Shown: positions 33,123 through 43,670, numbered from the stretch's first letter. The stretch: DNA of 64,000 nt from Siphonodentalium dalli (GCA_032622095.1 CP136068.1:2583314-2647313), one strand, 5' to 3'. Made by a program: numbers and translations. The notes: generated by a model from the letters alone, not told the origin.

Positions 33123-33228
33123 CGTCGTTGTTGAGGAAGGAGAACCGGAAGCTCTCCATGGCCATCTTCGGTGTCACGACAGTCTTGTTCCGCCGCTTGA
33201 CTGTTCCGGTGTCATCGGAGTCCTGTCC
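33123..33228 (-). CDS. Internal protein-coding exon, unrecognised protein
   Basis: Read on the minus strand, this 106-bp block has a pyrimidine-rich acceptor (TCTTGTTTTTCAG) immediately before it and a strong donor (GTACGT) immediately after it. Of the three frames only one is open: the first base starts a codon, giving 35 codons plus one base, so the flanking introns would be phase 0 and phase 1. The other two frames hit TGA within the exon. The peptide starts GQDSDDTGTV, has a basic KRRNK cluster and ends KMAMESFRFSFLNND. It is hydrophilic, with no membrane span, so it looks like a cytoplasmic or linker segment. Codon third positions are almost all G or C, quite unlike the AT-rich surroundings, which favours real coding sequence. 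I do not recognise the protein and found no other exon of the same gene nearby. The rest of the window may be its introns. It could also be a fortuitous open block or a pseudogene exon. Confidence 0.6.
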
Positions 33229-33315
33229 CTGAAAAACAAGACGACAGATGGTCAGTTCTAAAGTTTATCATATTTATATCTACCGTACATTGTAAGTCTA
33301 CATAATTTTGTCATG

Positions 33316-33518
33316 TTAACACTGTCATGACAGGAGCTGCGCTGGTGCAGCATTAAAGATTCTGTTCCAGTGCATTCTCATATACCGGTATATGCTGTTA
33401 GGCCAATGTATTCTCTTATATGTGCGAGGATCCTTATGGGAGACTTGCATATATAAGAGCATGCATTGGCACAGGGTTTTCGCAAAAATTCAGGAAGCTC
33501 CTGTCATGGAAGGGTTAA
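33316..33518. mobile_element. piggyBac-like MITE family C, type II, short copy
   Basis: TTAA-CACTGTCATGACAGGAGCTG ... GCTCCTGTCATGGAAGGG-TTAA, 203 bp. The first hairpin has lost its second arm. Confidence 0.85.
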
Positions 33519-33520
33519 GC

Positions 33521-33600
33521 TACCCTTATGGAGCCCCTCACAGACATGAGCAGACGACACTCAGCAATACAAGCTGCCACCTTTATGGGGCTCCCTACAG
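33521..33600. mobile_element. Family D hairpin, copy 3
   Basis: ACCCTTATGGAGCCCC ... TTATGGGGCTCCCTA with loop ACATGAGCAGACGACACTCA. Lies 2 bp after the C element and is followed by a stray C-type terminus (33598-33625). Confidence 0.75.
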
Positions 33601-33621
33601 GAAGCTCCAGTCATGGAAGGA

Positions 33622-33757
33622 TTAAGACTTTCTATACTAAATGGATTCTCCCATTCAGTTAAAACGTGTACATCGGAATGATCTATTATTGATTTGCAGG
33701 GATGTACAGGTATTATATACCCGGTATAAGCAGACGACAGATAAATAAAAGTAGACA
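33622..33757. repeat. Dispersed unit J, copy 1
   Basis: TTAAGACTTTCTATACTAAA, TGGATTCTCCCATTCAGTT ... TAAGCAGACGACAG. Matches 42225-42342 along its length. Begins with TTAA, so it may be a decayed relative of family C. Confidence 0.6.
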
Positions 33758-33814
33758 AAGAGTCCTACGGAAATTCTTAATTTAATAATACGTTCTATAG
33801 TTGTTTGTTGAACT

Positions 33815-33913
33815 ACAGTAATCGACTCCTTTAACACAGCAGAATTATGGGTAACTTTTCAGGATTTAGTCGGAAATATGGCTTGTTGCCATCCATCGGA
33901 AAGCTCTCGCCGA
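33815..33913. mobile_element. MITE family B, left arm only (copy 11)
   Basis: ACAGTAATCGACTCC ... GGAAAGCTCTCGCCGAGA; the right arm is missing and an (AT)n tract follows. Confidence 0.85.
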
Positions 33914-33917
33914 GACA

Positions 33918-34487
33918 TGAAATCCAAACTCAAACATATATATATATATATAGCTATATATATTTATAAATATATATATATATATATTACTCCCAATGAG
34001 TTGAAAATATAGTGACCCCAAATTCAAACGCTATAGATCACCTTTATGTTTTAGAAAATGATTTTCACTTTTGGAAACATTTGCTCCATTTTTGCAGGTA
34101 AATAAAAATAAAGATGACAAGTTTCTTAGTCTTTCTACAAGATCTAGACATGGAGATGAACATGAGAAATCACATCGCCGTGATACATCCTAAACTCTGA
34201 CTTCGATGTGTTTACCATGATGCATAGTCAATGCATCGCAAACAAATCACACACAACACGGAAACAGAAGACGGGAAGCACCAGACGTGTGTAAACAGAT
34301 TACGTTGACAAAGTTACACCCAAAAGTACCACACAGCTGATGAAACCATACCTGAGGGTTTAAAAATGTGCATTTCCTTAGTGCATGCACGCGGGTAAAC
34401 GTGATTCTATAAATACATTAGAATCTCGGGCGGAGCGTGCACTGGTGAAGGTGAGAATAGGATCAGTGTGAAATCCAAACTCAAACA
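33918..34487. other. Unassigned segment bounded by an 18-bp direct repeat
   Basis: GAAATCCAAACTCAAACA occurs at about 33919 and 34469. Between them lie (AT)n (33940-33986) and otherwise unremarkable sequence. Could be an insertion with target duplication; no element recognised. Confidence 0.5.
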
Positions 34488-34521
34488 GATTCCCGTGTGA
34501 GAAATTACTGTCAGAAATTCA

Positions 34522-34972
34522 TGGTCAGTCCAGCTGGTGTACCAGGAAAGAAACTTAAGGAGGGCCTCCATGAATCAGGAGAGGGGGTAGGGGTAGTCCA
34601 ACTGGTGTTTCACGAGATAATCTTAACAAAGGCCTCCATGAATTGGGGGGGGGGGGGGGGTAGTCCAGCTGGTGTTTCACGAGATAATTTTAACAAAGGC
34701 CTCCATGAATTGGGGGTGGGGGAGGGGGGAGTCCAACTGGTGTTTCACGAGATAATCTTAACAAAGGCCTCCATGAATTGGGGAGGGGTAGTCCAGCTGG
34801 TGTTTCACGAGATAATCTTAACAACGGTCTCCATGAATTGGGGGTGGGGGGGGGGGGAGTCCAGCTGGTGTTTCACGAGATAATCTTAACAGAGGTCTCC
34901 ATGAATTGGGGGTGGGGGGAGTCCAGCTGGTGTTTCACGAGTTAATCTTAACAAAGGCCTCCATGATTGCAC
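34522..34972. repeat. ~65-bp satellite with variable G runs, ~6 copies
   Basis: GTCCAGCTGGTGTTTCACGA, GATAATCTTAACAAAGGCCT, CCATGAATTGGGG followed by 4-15 G (some with T). Unit length varies with the G run. Confidence 0.93.
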
Positions 34973-35129
34973 ACCATTCAGTCTCTCCTAATTCCAAAGT
35001 TGAAGTTTGTGCCATTGATTATATATTTGTTATATCAATTACAATCTCAATTAATTATGCATTTTTCATAAAGATAAATGAGATTTTGTTTTTAGCACCA
35101 CTACTACTAGCATGACAATAACAAACAAT

Positions 35130-35244
35130 ACAGTAATGCTCAAAGTAATTGACCACTTAACCACAGCAGAATTATTGGTAATTTTTCAGGATTTAGTCGG
35201 AAATATGGCTTGTTGCCATTCATCGGAAAGCTCTCACTGAGAGA
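35130..35244. mobile_element. MITE family B, left arm only (copy 12)
   Basis: TA-CAGTAATGCTC ... GGAAAGCTCTCACTGAGAGA; right arm absent. Confidence 0.85.
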
Positions 35245-35277
35245 CTGTATATGATGTACAAATGCTCTCCTTAGCAG

Positions 35278-35343
35278 GGTTCACAATCATTAGCAGGGTT
35301 CACAATCATTAGCAGGGTTCACAATCATTAGCAGGGTGCACAA
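35278..35343. repeat. 19-bp tandem repeat, ~4 copies
   Basis: TTCACAATCATTAGCAGGG repeated; last copy is GTGCACAATC. Confidence 0.9.
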
Positions 35344-35414
35344 TCCCCCCACGGAAGGTTTATGAGTTTCACCTTAATCTATTGATTCATTTGAAACGTG
35401 TCAAAATGAAGTTA

Positions 35415-36137
35415 CCAAATTTTCCCTGAAAGCTATGTAGAAGCCTGTGTACTTTGTCTTATAACTCAATGGGGTTTTCGAAGAAAATCCTTCCTGGGGA
35501 AGCCACAAAGCGTCTCGCGGATACGAGGTGGAGATATCTACAGATACTGAGTGGCTTCAGAGGCGTGAAGATCTTCTGTAAATCCCTACAGTAAACATGT
35601 TGAAGTACCACAGGCGGAAGTGGCTGCTACGTGTGGTTTATTTATAAGATTCAATGTTTTTGTTTGCGAATTATAGTGAAAAAATGGAAAGCAATGATCC
35701 TACATCATCAGACTACATGAGAACTGGTTTATTTTCTTCAGAAATGTATTTTTAAAGCTAATTTTCAGTACACTTATTACAATAGTTTTGAAGGAAAAAA
35801 TATTCTTCAACCAAAAACATAACATACTAATATAATTATGAACTATTAAGTATACATGGTCACAATATTACATAGTATAGTGTTTAATAAGCCATTTTGA
35901 TTTAAATTGATTTAAAAAAATTTACTGCTTAAAATGATATCACCTATTTTTGACTAAGTATAATACTAAAACTACAACATTAATCTTCTAAACTTGGTAA
36001 TTAATCGCTACCTTAATTTTCCATGAAAGCTAGCTGTACTGAAGCCCAGATGCATGAAGAGCTTCTGTTAATCTGTGAAGTATACCACAGGAAGCGGCTG
36101 CTACGAGTGTTTATATTTATAGGATTCAATGTTTACT
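35415..36137. repeat. Diverged direct duplication flanking unique DNA
   Basis: AATTTTCCCTGAAAGCTATG...GAAGCC, ATCTTCTGT, TACCACAGG...GGCTGCTACG and TTTATAAGATTCAATGTTT at 35415-35655 recur in order at 36011-36137. The DNA between (35656-36010) has no recognised feature. Confidence 0.6.
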
Positions 36138-36382
36138 ACCAGTACATTACTCATAATTCATGTTTCTGACACTCCTACCACACTCCAAATACTGACATCT
36201 CCTTAATCCGAGGTCAATCAAGGACATATGTGTAATTAAATTAATCATGTTAAAATAGAAATCATACTAGTATATTTTGGTGGGCGTCCAGAAATTGGTA
36301 TCTTCTGGTGTCTTCTTATAACAATTCAGGATATAAAATCAACTACTGAGTGTTTCTTTCAGTCATTATACTAGTAGGTCTA

Positions 36383-36536
36383 ACTGTAATGCTCTTAATA
36401 ATCGACTCCTTAACCACAGCGGAATTATGGGTAACTTTTCAGGATTTAGTCGGAAATATCGCTTGTTGACATTCATCAGAAAGCTCTCTCGGTGAGAGGT
36501 GTGGTTAAGGAGTCGATAATTTAGGGCATTACTGTA
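36383..36536. mobile_element. MITE family B, copy 13 (right arm shortened)
   Basis: ACTGTAATGCTCTTAATAATC ... GGGCATTACTG-TA; ~60 bp of the right arm is lost after CTCTCGGTGAGAG. Confidence 0.9.
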
Positions 36537-36941
36537 TTGTACACGCATGAGATTCACGGTTTATTGCGTGTCACTAAACAAGGCACTATAACAAGAGAAT
36601 AATAAGGGAATTCTTCACCCTTTGGCATCAGGAAGCTCTCCAGGATGCCTGCTAATTAACTCCCCTTATAACATGGCTGCACCAATTCACCGTATCCATG
36701 GCAACCAAATTAGGTTTATATAACATGGTTTTAGAGTCTGCCCCAGGGGGCTGCCTATTCATACTACCTTTCATTAGATTATGGATGTTAAATAGACCAT
36801 TTACTATAATCATGGCCCCCTGGGTTCCCTGGTCACTGTAGTGTGTGTGTACACATTCTACATTCTCACCAGAGAAAATCAAATATAGTTCCTCTGGAAG
36901 TTATTAGTTAATAGTAAATAATAAGTAAAATGCTGAGTGGG
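36537..36941. other. Unassigned sequence
   Basis: A 76-aa minus-strand frame (36652-36882) has no splice support. No repeat recognised. Confidence 0.35.
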
Positions 36942-36944
36942 ATA

Positions 36945-37585
36945 GCCTGGGTAAGGAAGGGGGAGGGTCTGGGAGTATATGGATGAGGGGCTATATATAG
37001 CCTGGGTAGAACGGGGGAGGGTCTGGGAGTATATGGATGAGGGGCTATAGATAGCCTGGGTAGAAATGGGGAGGGTCTGGGAGTATATGGATGAGGGGCT
37101 ATAGATAGCCTGGGTAGAAATGGGGGAGGGTCTGGGAGTATATGGATGAGGGGCTATAGATAGCCTGGGTAAGGAAGGGGAGGGTCTGGGAGTATATGGA
37201 TGAGGGGCTATAGATAGCCTGGGTAAGGAAGGGGGAGGGTCTGGGAGTATATGGATGAGGGGCTATAGATAGCCTGGGTAAGGAAGGTGGAGGGTCTGGG
37301 AGTATATGGATGAGGGGCTATAGATAGCCTGGGTAAGGAAGGGGGAGGGTCTGGGAGTATATGGATGAGGGGCTATAGATAGCCTGGGTAGAAAGGGGGA
37401 GGGTCTGGGAGTATATGGATGAGGGGCTATAGATAGCCTGGGTAGAAAGGGGGAGGGTCTGGGAGTATATGGATGAGGGGCTATAGATAGCCTGGGTAGA
37501 AAGGGGGAGGGTCTGGGAGTATATGGGGGAGGGGCTGGGTGTATATGGGGGAGGGTCTGGGAGTATATGGGGGAGGGGCTGTATA
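36945..37585. repeat. ~55-bp satellite, ~11 copies
   Basis: GGGTCTGGGAGTATATGGAT, GAGGGGCTATAGATAGCCTG, GGTAGAAAGGGGGAG. The right end collapses to a shorter GGGTCTGGGAGTATATGGGG unit. Confidence 0.95.
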
Positions 37586-37612
37586 CTAATCAGGCATCAT
37601 ACATTATATTTT

Positions 37613-37768
37613 AGAGAATGCATTGGCCTAACAATATTTACCTTGACCTTGTAAGCCATTCTCTTATATATGAGAGGCTCTCTATGGGAGAATCACATAT
37701 ATAAGAGGATGCACTGGCACAGGGTCTTTATTGCTGCATCAGCTCAGCTCCTGACACAAAATGGTTAA
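37613..37768. mobile_element. MITE family C, type II variant, right part
   Basis: AGAGAATGCATTGGCCTAAC, TTACCTTGACCTTGTAAGCC, one hairpin with loop CTCTATGGGAG, then GCTCCTGACACAAAATGG-TTAA. Confidence 0.8.
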
Positions 37769-37883
37769 TAAGCCGGTATTAACACATATAACCTGTGCTG
37801 CTTTTCAATGTTATAAACTTCTCTGTTACAACATCATAAAGTTCCCAAGTTTTGTACTGGTGGAATTTGATATCTACGGGTGT

Positions 37884-38671
37884 TAGCTAGAGTAGAGATT
37901 CATGGCATGATCTAGAATCACTGAGCCGATGGCTATGACCTTGTGTCAGTCACACACGTTCATATTGATAACCTATGATATTTATAATATCAGGAATACA
38001 CACTAAAACTATCATCAGTGAAAAAATGGTGCAGAATACAGAACATACATTGTATATTATTGTTGTATGATTGAATCTCCAGCCCGTTATTATAAATACA
38101 CCAGGTGTACCGCTATACTTAAAGTAATTGACCACCAATAACGTGGTGTCACCCCGTTAATATGGCGGTACTATACCGCGGTATCCTCCAATACCGCGGT
38201 ACTGATACCGCTTGTTAACGCGAACAAGTATGTGTGAGTAAATACCTCCCCTAAAAGAGTTCCATGAAAATCACCGCGGTATTCAACAAAATTAATGCGG
38301 TGCCCGCTAAAAGACCACGGTATCATTATCGCCCAATACCGTAACTCCACGCCATGACCGTCTCGATACCGCTACCGTTTATTACCGGTATCACCGCGGT
38401 CATGACCGGGGTATCACCCCGTTTTTCTGGTCAATTACTTTGAGAATAGCGGTAGCTAGAGTAGAGATTCATGGCATGATCTAGAATCACTGAGCAGATG
38501 GCTATGACCTTGTGTCAGTCACACACGTTCATATTGATAACCTATGATATTTATAATATCAGGAATACACACTAAAACTATCATCAGTGAAAAAATGATG
38601 CAGAATACAGAACATATATTATTGTTGTATGATTGAATCTCCAGCCCGTTATTATAAATACACCAGGTGTA
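37884..38671. repeat. Direct duplication (~225 bp) flanking element G
   Basis: TAGCTAGAGTAGAGATTCAT ... TAAATACACCAGGTGTA at 37884-38109 recurs at 38453-38671 with only a few substitutions and one 8-bp deletion. Confidence 0.93.
38110..38452. mobile_element. Foldback element G, rich in CCGCGGTA palindromes
   Basis: TIRs CCGCTATACTTAAAGTAATT and (reverse complement) CCGCTATTCTCAAAGTAATT, followed by GACCA on both sides; TA at each boundary. The interior has at least ten ACCGCGGT/ATACCG-type motifs. It sits exactly between the two copies of the direct duplication. Confidence 0.8.
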
Positions 38672-38690
38672 TGTGGTTCACAGATATACT

Positions 38691-39027
38691 CAATCCTGCA
38701 AATAGTGTGTCTGTCATTTGCAGAATGAGGTCCCCAGAGGGTGAACCCAGTTGAAGTTGGTGATGTTCACCCATTAGTCACCTCGATTATTCATTTTATC
38801 TTCTGCTAATTAGGGGATATAGAAACTTCCAAGAAAGGAAATAGTAAACAAAATCAATGTTAATTTGAGACTCTACCGGTAGATACTTCCCAGAAGATGA
38901 GGCCTAAGCAGAAGGAGGTCCCCAGAGGGTGAATTTGGTGATTCTAGCTCGTGTGGGATAGTATCACTAAATTCACCCTTTGGGGACCTCATTCTGCAAT
39001 TGGCGGACACACTATTTGCAGGCTTGA
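38691..39027. mobile_element. Family E foldback, internal deletion
   Basis: CAATCCTGCAAATAGTGTGT ... ACACTATTTGCAGGCTTG. The left inner hairpin is deleted (GAGGGTGAAC joins CCAGTTGAAG). Confidence 0.88.
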
Positions 39028-39039
39028 ATTTACTAAAGG

Positions 39040-39165
39040 CCACCCAGACAGGTACAATTCATAGGGTACCAGTATTATAGCATAGGATAGGTGTAGCCAC
39101 CAAGATAGGTACAATTCATAGGGTACCAGTATTATAACATAGGATCAGATAGGATAGGATAGGGT
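39040..39165. repeat. ~58-bp direct duplication plus GATAG repeats
   Basis: GGTACAATTCATAGGGTACC and AGTATTATA(G/A)CATAGGAT occur twice, then (GGATA)n. Confidence 0.8.
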
Positions 39166-39285
39166 ACAATTCTGGCATGAGAAATGAGATCATAGACAGA
39201 CTGGCATGTCACCAGAATTCACGTCTGGGCAGGAAACCAAGATGCTCCCAATGGTTAGCAGTGTTAAGTGTGCCCCCAACCTATA

Positions 39286-39494
39286 GAGTAATACCATAAA
39301 TAATCAACTCCTTAACCACAGGTGCCCCCCAACCTATAGAGTAATACCATAAATAATCAACTCCTTAACCACAGCACAATTATGGGTAACTTTTCAGGAT
39401 TTAGTCGAAAATAATGACTTTTCCGACTAAATCCTGAAAAATTACCCATAATTCTGCTGTGGTTGAGGAGTCGATTATTTAGGGCATTACTGGA
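39286..39494. mobile_element. MITE family B, copy 14, with duplicated left end
   Basis: AGTAATACCATAAATAATCA...CTTAACCACAG occurs twice, separated by GTGCCCCCCAACCTATAG, which is itself also duplicated from the flank. The loop is deleted. Ends GGGCATTACTG. Confidence 0.88.
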
Positions 39495-39714
39495 TATGTA
39501 ACACCCCCCCTCTACTCCACTCTGGTACAATGAGTTGGTAATGAAGACCAGATTTCCAGTGGTTACCAACTTACATTTACATTGTTAAGGAGTCCTGCAG
39601 TCCAAATAGAGCCATGTATATATGATAAATGATCATTTCTTTGAGCCTTCATGCATAATACATGAGTGAAATGCTTTCAGGTTAAACATCTTATCTACAG
39701 TATGAGATTCATCA

Positions 39715-40047
39715 GTGTAAATAGAAAAATATATATCAGGGTAAATAGATCAATATATATCACGGTAAATATATATCAATATATATCAGGGTAAATATAT
39801 ATCACGCTATATCAATATATATCAGGGTAAATAAATCAATATATATCAGGGTAAATATATATCAATATACATCAGGGTAAATAGATCAATATATATCAGG
39901 GTAAATAGATCAATATATATCAGGGTAAATAGATCAATATATATCGGGGTAAATAGATCAATATATATCACGCTATATCAATGTATATCAGGGTAAATAG
40001 ATCAATATATATCGGGGTAAATAGATCAATATATATCACGGTAAATT
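39715..40047. repeat. ~21-22-bp minisatellite, ~15 copies
   Basis: ATCAATATATATCAGGGTAA ATAG with variants CACGG, CGGGG and CACGCTAT. Confidence 0.93.
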
Positions 40048-40861
40048 TCTTGTCTTTGTTACACAATTGGCATCTACATGTACAATGTTTTTTCTGCATC
40101 TTTTACAGATACCGGTAGGTCAACTTGTGTGTTATTAATTGTATATTTTAGATGGACACAAATATTTTTTCCAGTTTGATACCAATGGAGGTGCTCCTGA
40201 CCCTTAATACAAGTGTATTTACCACAGAGAAACATCACAGGTACCTCGATCGATGTGTGTTTGATACATTATAAATATATTTTATAAATGATCTTTTCAC
40301 CATGAGATCAATTTCCTACTAATCCAGACCGGGTCATAGAATTATGGTACATTCCACAATTTCTAGCATTTCAAAGAAACTGAAAAGGAAGACCATTTGA
40401 CTTATCTTCATATTTTTTCTGCATTCCCGTTGCGGCCATGTTTCTGACATAGAGTCAATGAAGAAACAGGTAGAATGTCTAAAAATTACAAACCTTTAAT
40501 AAATAAATCCGTCATCAAAAGTTTCACAACACTTCTCAGATATCCACAAACATTATCCAAATAGAATCGAAAAAAGTTAAATCCCAAAAACGAAATATAT
40601 CCAGAGGTAAGAACAGAACTAAAGAGAGATTAACACAGAATGGTACTTGGAAGTTGGAGACAAAAGACCGCCAACATGGAATTAATTAAACCTAATGCTG
40701 AGAGAACAGTGGCTCCAGTTCAGAAGCTAGAAACTTTCTGATGGGCATACAGAGGTGTGTTTACCATGGAGAAGCATGTATACACAGACTCTAGTTTAAA
40801 TCTCATGCCTCCATGGAGCTGCTAAGTGCCTCCACACATCTGGATAGTATTTAAATATTGT
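40048..40861. other. Unassigned sequence
   Basis: No recognised repeat, exon or RNA over ~800 bp. Confidence 0.4.
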
Positions 40862-41190
40862 CTATGACAAGCCACCAACAGCATCAAAGAACTATAAAAG
40901 TATGGAAACCCAATTCTATAAAAATTACAGTTAATTTAATGACTGATTGTGTTATGAAGAGAGATGATATCTGGTTAGCATTTAATCTCTTTCTCAAACA
41001 AAGCATCAAAGAACTATACAAATATGGAAACCCGATCCTGTATAAATTACAGTTAATTTTATGACTGATTATCATGCCATGTGATGTGTAGAGAGATGAC
41101 ATGTGGCCATTCAACTCCCTATGGTGCCATAGACCTATAAAACTATGGAAATATGATCCTGTATAAAATGCAGGTTACTTGTATTGGTCA
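40862..41190. repeat. ~120-bp tandem repeat, ~2.5 diverged copies
   Basis: AGCATCAAAGAACTATAMAA, TATGGAAACCC, ATAAATTACAGTTAATTT and GACTGATT recur; a further diverged copy lies at 42120-42180. Confidence 0.8.
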
Positions 41191-41304
41191 TTAGCCTAGT
41201 AGATATTAAAAGATTGGATATGCCAGCATTTGTACCCAGGGGTGTGGGACCACTTCTCAAAGGGGGGGGGGGTTGCCCTGTCATACTTCATAGAATGCCA
41301 AATA

Positions 41305-41490
41305 CAGTACTGCCCTAAATAATAAATTCCTCAACCACAGCAGAATTATAGGCAACTTTTCAGGATTTAGTCGGAAATAGGGTTTGTTACCATTCATCGG
41401 AAAGTTCTCAGTGAGAGCTTTCCGATGAATGGCAACAAGCCATATTTGCGACTAAATCCTGAAAAGTTACCCATAATTCTGCTGTGGTTA
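41305..41490. mobile_element. MITE family B, copy 15, left part (split by insertion)
   Basis: TA-CAGTACTGCCC through CTGCTGTGGTTAA; resumes at 41742 with GGAGTCGATTATTTAGGGCA. Confidence 0.92.
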
Positions 41491-41741
41491 AGTTCAATTC
41501 AATTCAATTTAATATACTTTTACACCAAATATGGTCAAGTGTATACATACATAATATAGAAACATAATTTATAACAGTGTATTGAAAGAACATGTACATG
41601 TATTCATAAGACACAGTATGTCGCACATAATATTGTAGTTATATATATTTATATATATATTTGTATTGATTTTGGAAATTTTTTGTCTTATTGGGAATTT
41701 GCATTTGTCTGGTCGCGTATTCTGTCTAGCAGTTGGTCACT
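41491..41741 (-). mobile_element. Insertion with (TTGAA)n tail, probably a SINE/LINE 3' fragment
   Basis: ~250 bp interrupting the family B right arm. On the minus strand it ends TATATTAAATTGAATTGAAT, the kind of short-repeat tail used by some non-LTR elements. Clear target duplication not seen (at most TAAG/CTAG). Confidence 0.55.
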
Positions 41742-41772
41742 AGGAGTCGATTATTTAGGGCATTACTGTATA
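41742..41772. mobile_element. MITE family B, copy 15, right end
   Basis: GGAGTCGATTATTTAGGGCA TTACTG-TA. Confidence 0.9.
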
Positions 41773-42224
41773 AGCTAAAACAGCATTGTTCTATTGTCCT
41801 AAGAGACAAATATGCCTATTCTAGAAGTTCAATGTAATAAAATATCAATTTTTTTCCCCATTTTTTACATGTATGCCTGTTTATGCCAATAGATCAGACT
41901 GAAAAAGTGCCCTTTACAGAAAGTTGTGCCCCCTTGACCTTGGTTGCTAACGGCGTCTCTATTTGTACCTTTGTCATTTTATAATCCACCAAGAGCAACA
42001 TGGAGATTACATCTATGGAAACATGACCCACAACAATTAGAGATCATTTTTAGTAATTATTATAGGTCATTTTGGTGGGCATTAAATGTCATTTGAAGCT
42101 ACAACATCCATGCTGCACCAAAAAGGATAGATGTATGGAAACCCGATCTCCTATAAATTACAGTTAGTTTTATGGTTGTTAAGAGCCCCACATCTACCAG
42201 CAGGATAACATTTACAAGATCAGT
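41773..42224. other. Mostly unassigned sequence
   Basis: Only a diverged copy of the 40.9-kb tandem unit (42120-42180) recognised. Confidence 0.4.
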
Positions 42225-42342
42225 TTAACCCTTTCTATATAATGGATTCTTCCATTCAGTTATTAAAGTATACATTGGAATGGTCTACTATTCATCTGGA
42301 GGGGTGTTCAGGAAAAATAAGCAGACAACTGGTGATAAAAGT
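42225..42342. repeat. Dispersed unit J, copy 2
   Basis: TTAACCCTTTCTATATAATG, GATTCTTCCATTCAGTT ... TAAGCAGACAAC; pairs with 33622-33757. Confidence 0.6.
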
Positions 42343-42556
42343 ACAGTAATGCTCTAAATAATCAACTCCTTAACCACAGAAGAATTATGGGTAACTTTTC
42401 AGGATTTAGTCGGAAATATGGTATGTTACCATTTATCGGAAAGCTCTTGGGAGAGTTTTCCGATGAATGGCAATAAGCCATATTTCCAACTAAATCCTGA
42501 AAAGTTACCCATCATTCTGCTGTGGTTAAGGAGTCGATTACTTAAGGCATTACTGT
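42343..42556. mobile_element. MITE family B, copy 16 (full length)
   Basis: TA-CAGTAATGCTC ... AGGCATTACTG-TC, both arms complete. Confidence 0.92.
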
Positions 42557-42650
42557 CCAAAAGAAGTCCTAATTATCAGAAGGATATATTCAGATTATAA
42601 GTTCAACAAATAACCTTCCTGAGGGAAAACTACTCGTCAATCAGTGCGTC

Positions 42651-43172
42651 AATGAGTATTTAGTAAAGAGAGGGTTAATAAGGGAACTATTCATCAATGA
42701 GTATTTAGTAAAGAGAGGGTTAATAAGGGAACTATTCATCAATGAGTATTTAGTAAAGAGAGGGTTAATAAGGGAACTATTCATCAATGAGTATTTAGTA
42801 AAGAGAGGGTTAATAAGGGAACTATTCATCAATGAGTATTTAGTAAAGAGAGGGTTAATAAGGGAACTATTCATCAATGAGTATTTAGTAAAGAGAGGGT
42901 TAATAAGGGAACTATTCATCAATGAGTATTTAGTAAAGAGAGGGTTAATAAGGGAACTCTTCATCAATAAGTATTTGGTACAGAGAGGGTTAATAATGGA
43001 ACTACTCATAAATAAGTATTTAGTAAAGAGAGGGTTAATAAGGGAACTATTCATCAATGAGTATTTATTAAAGAGAGGGTTAATAAGGGAACTATTCATC
43101 AATGAGTATTTATTAAAGAGAGGGTTAATAAGGGAACTATTCATCAATGAGTATTTAGTAAAGAGAGGGTTA
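42651..43172. repeat. 45-bp satellite, ~11.5 copies
   Basis: GAGTATTTAGTAAAGAGAGG, GTTAATAAGGGAACTATTCA, TCAAT. 45 = 15 codons, so long false frames appear on both strands. Confidence 0.95.
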
Positions 43173-43515
43173 AAGCTTTATTTTATGTTAATTTCCTCTC
43201 TGCTGCTGGGCTGAACAAATAGTGGATCCTGTAATTAGGAATAGAATGGAAGACCAATGTGTCAAAAATCACAAAACATCAACAAATTAATTAAAAGAAA
43301 ATGAATCTTTCAATCTCATAGTCAACAAAGTCAACAAAGGTTGTCGTTTTAATTTTTATTGTCACGATATTTGATGACATTTAATTTTTATTGTCACGAT
43401 ATTTGATGAGACAGATGTGATGGTGGAGCTGACATAGGGAGAAGATCATATGACCAATTTTTTCTTAAATGCGTTTAACAATAGGTTTATTGTTGATGAA
43501 ATCATGGAGTTTTCT
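43173..43515. other. Unassigned sequence with a short duplication
   Basis: TTTAATTTTTATTGTCACGA TATTTGATGA is duplicated at 43348-43408 and echoed at 43770-43800. Confidence 0.5.
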
Positions 43516-43670
43516 ACAGTAATGCTCTAAGTATCGACTTCTTAACCACAGCAGAATTATGGGTAACTTTTCAGGATTTAGTCGGAAATACTGAAATAAA
43601 TACTGAATACTGAAAAGTTACCCATAATTCTGCTGTAGTTAAGAAGTCGATTACTTAGAGCATTACTGTA
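43516..43670. mobile_element. MITE family B, copy 17 (loop-deleted)
   Basis: TA-CAGTAATGCTC ... GAGCATTACTG-TA. The whole loop region is replaced by AATACTGAAATAAATACTG. Confidence 0.9.

Noticed and set aside
36652-36882. 76-aa minus-strand frame as a second exon of the 33-kb gene
   Set aside because: No acceptor/donor pair that I could support and no family resemblance.
42641-43214. 168-aa minus-strand frame with MNSSLINPLFTKYSL repeats
   Set aside because: 45-bp satellite; both strands are open.
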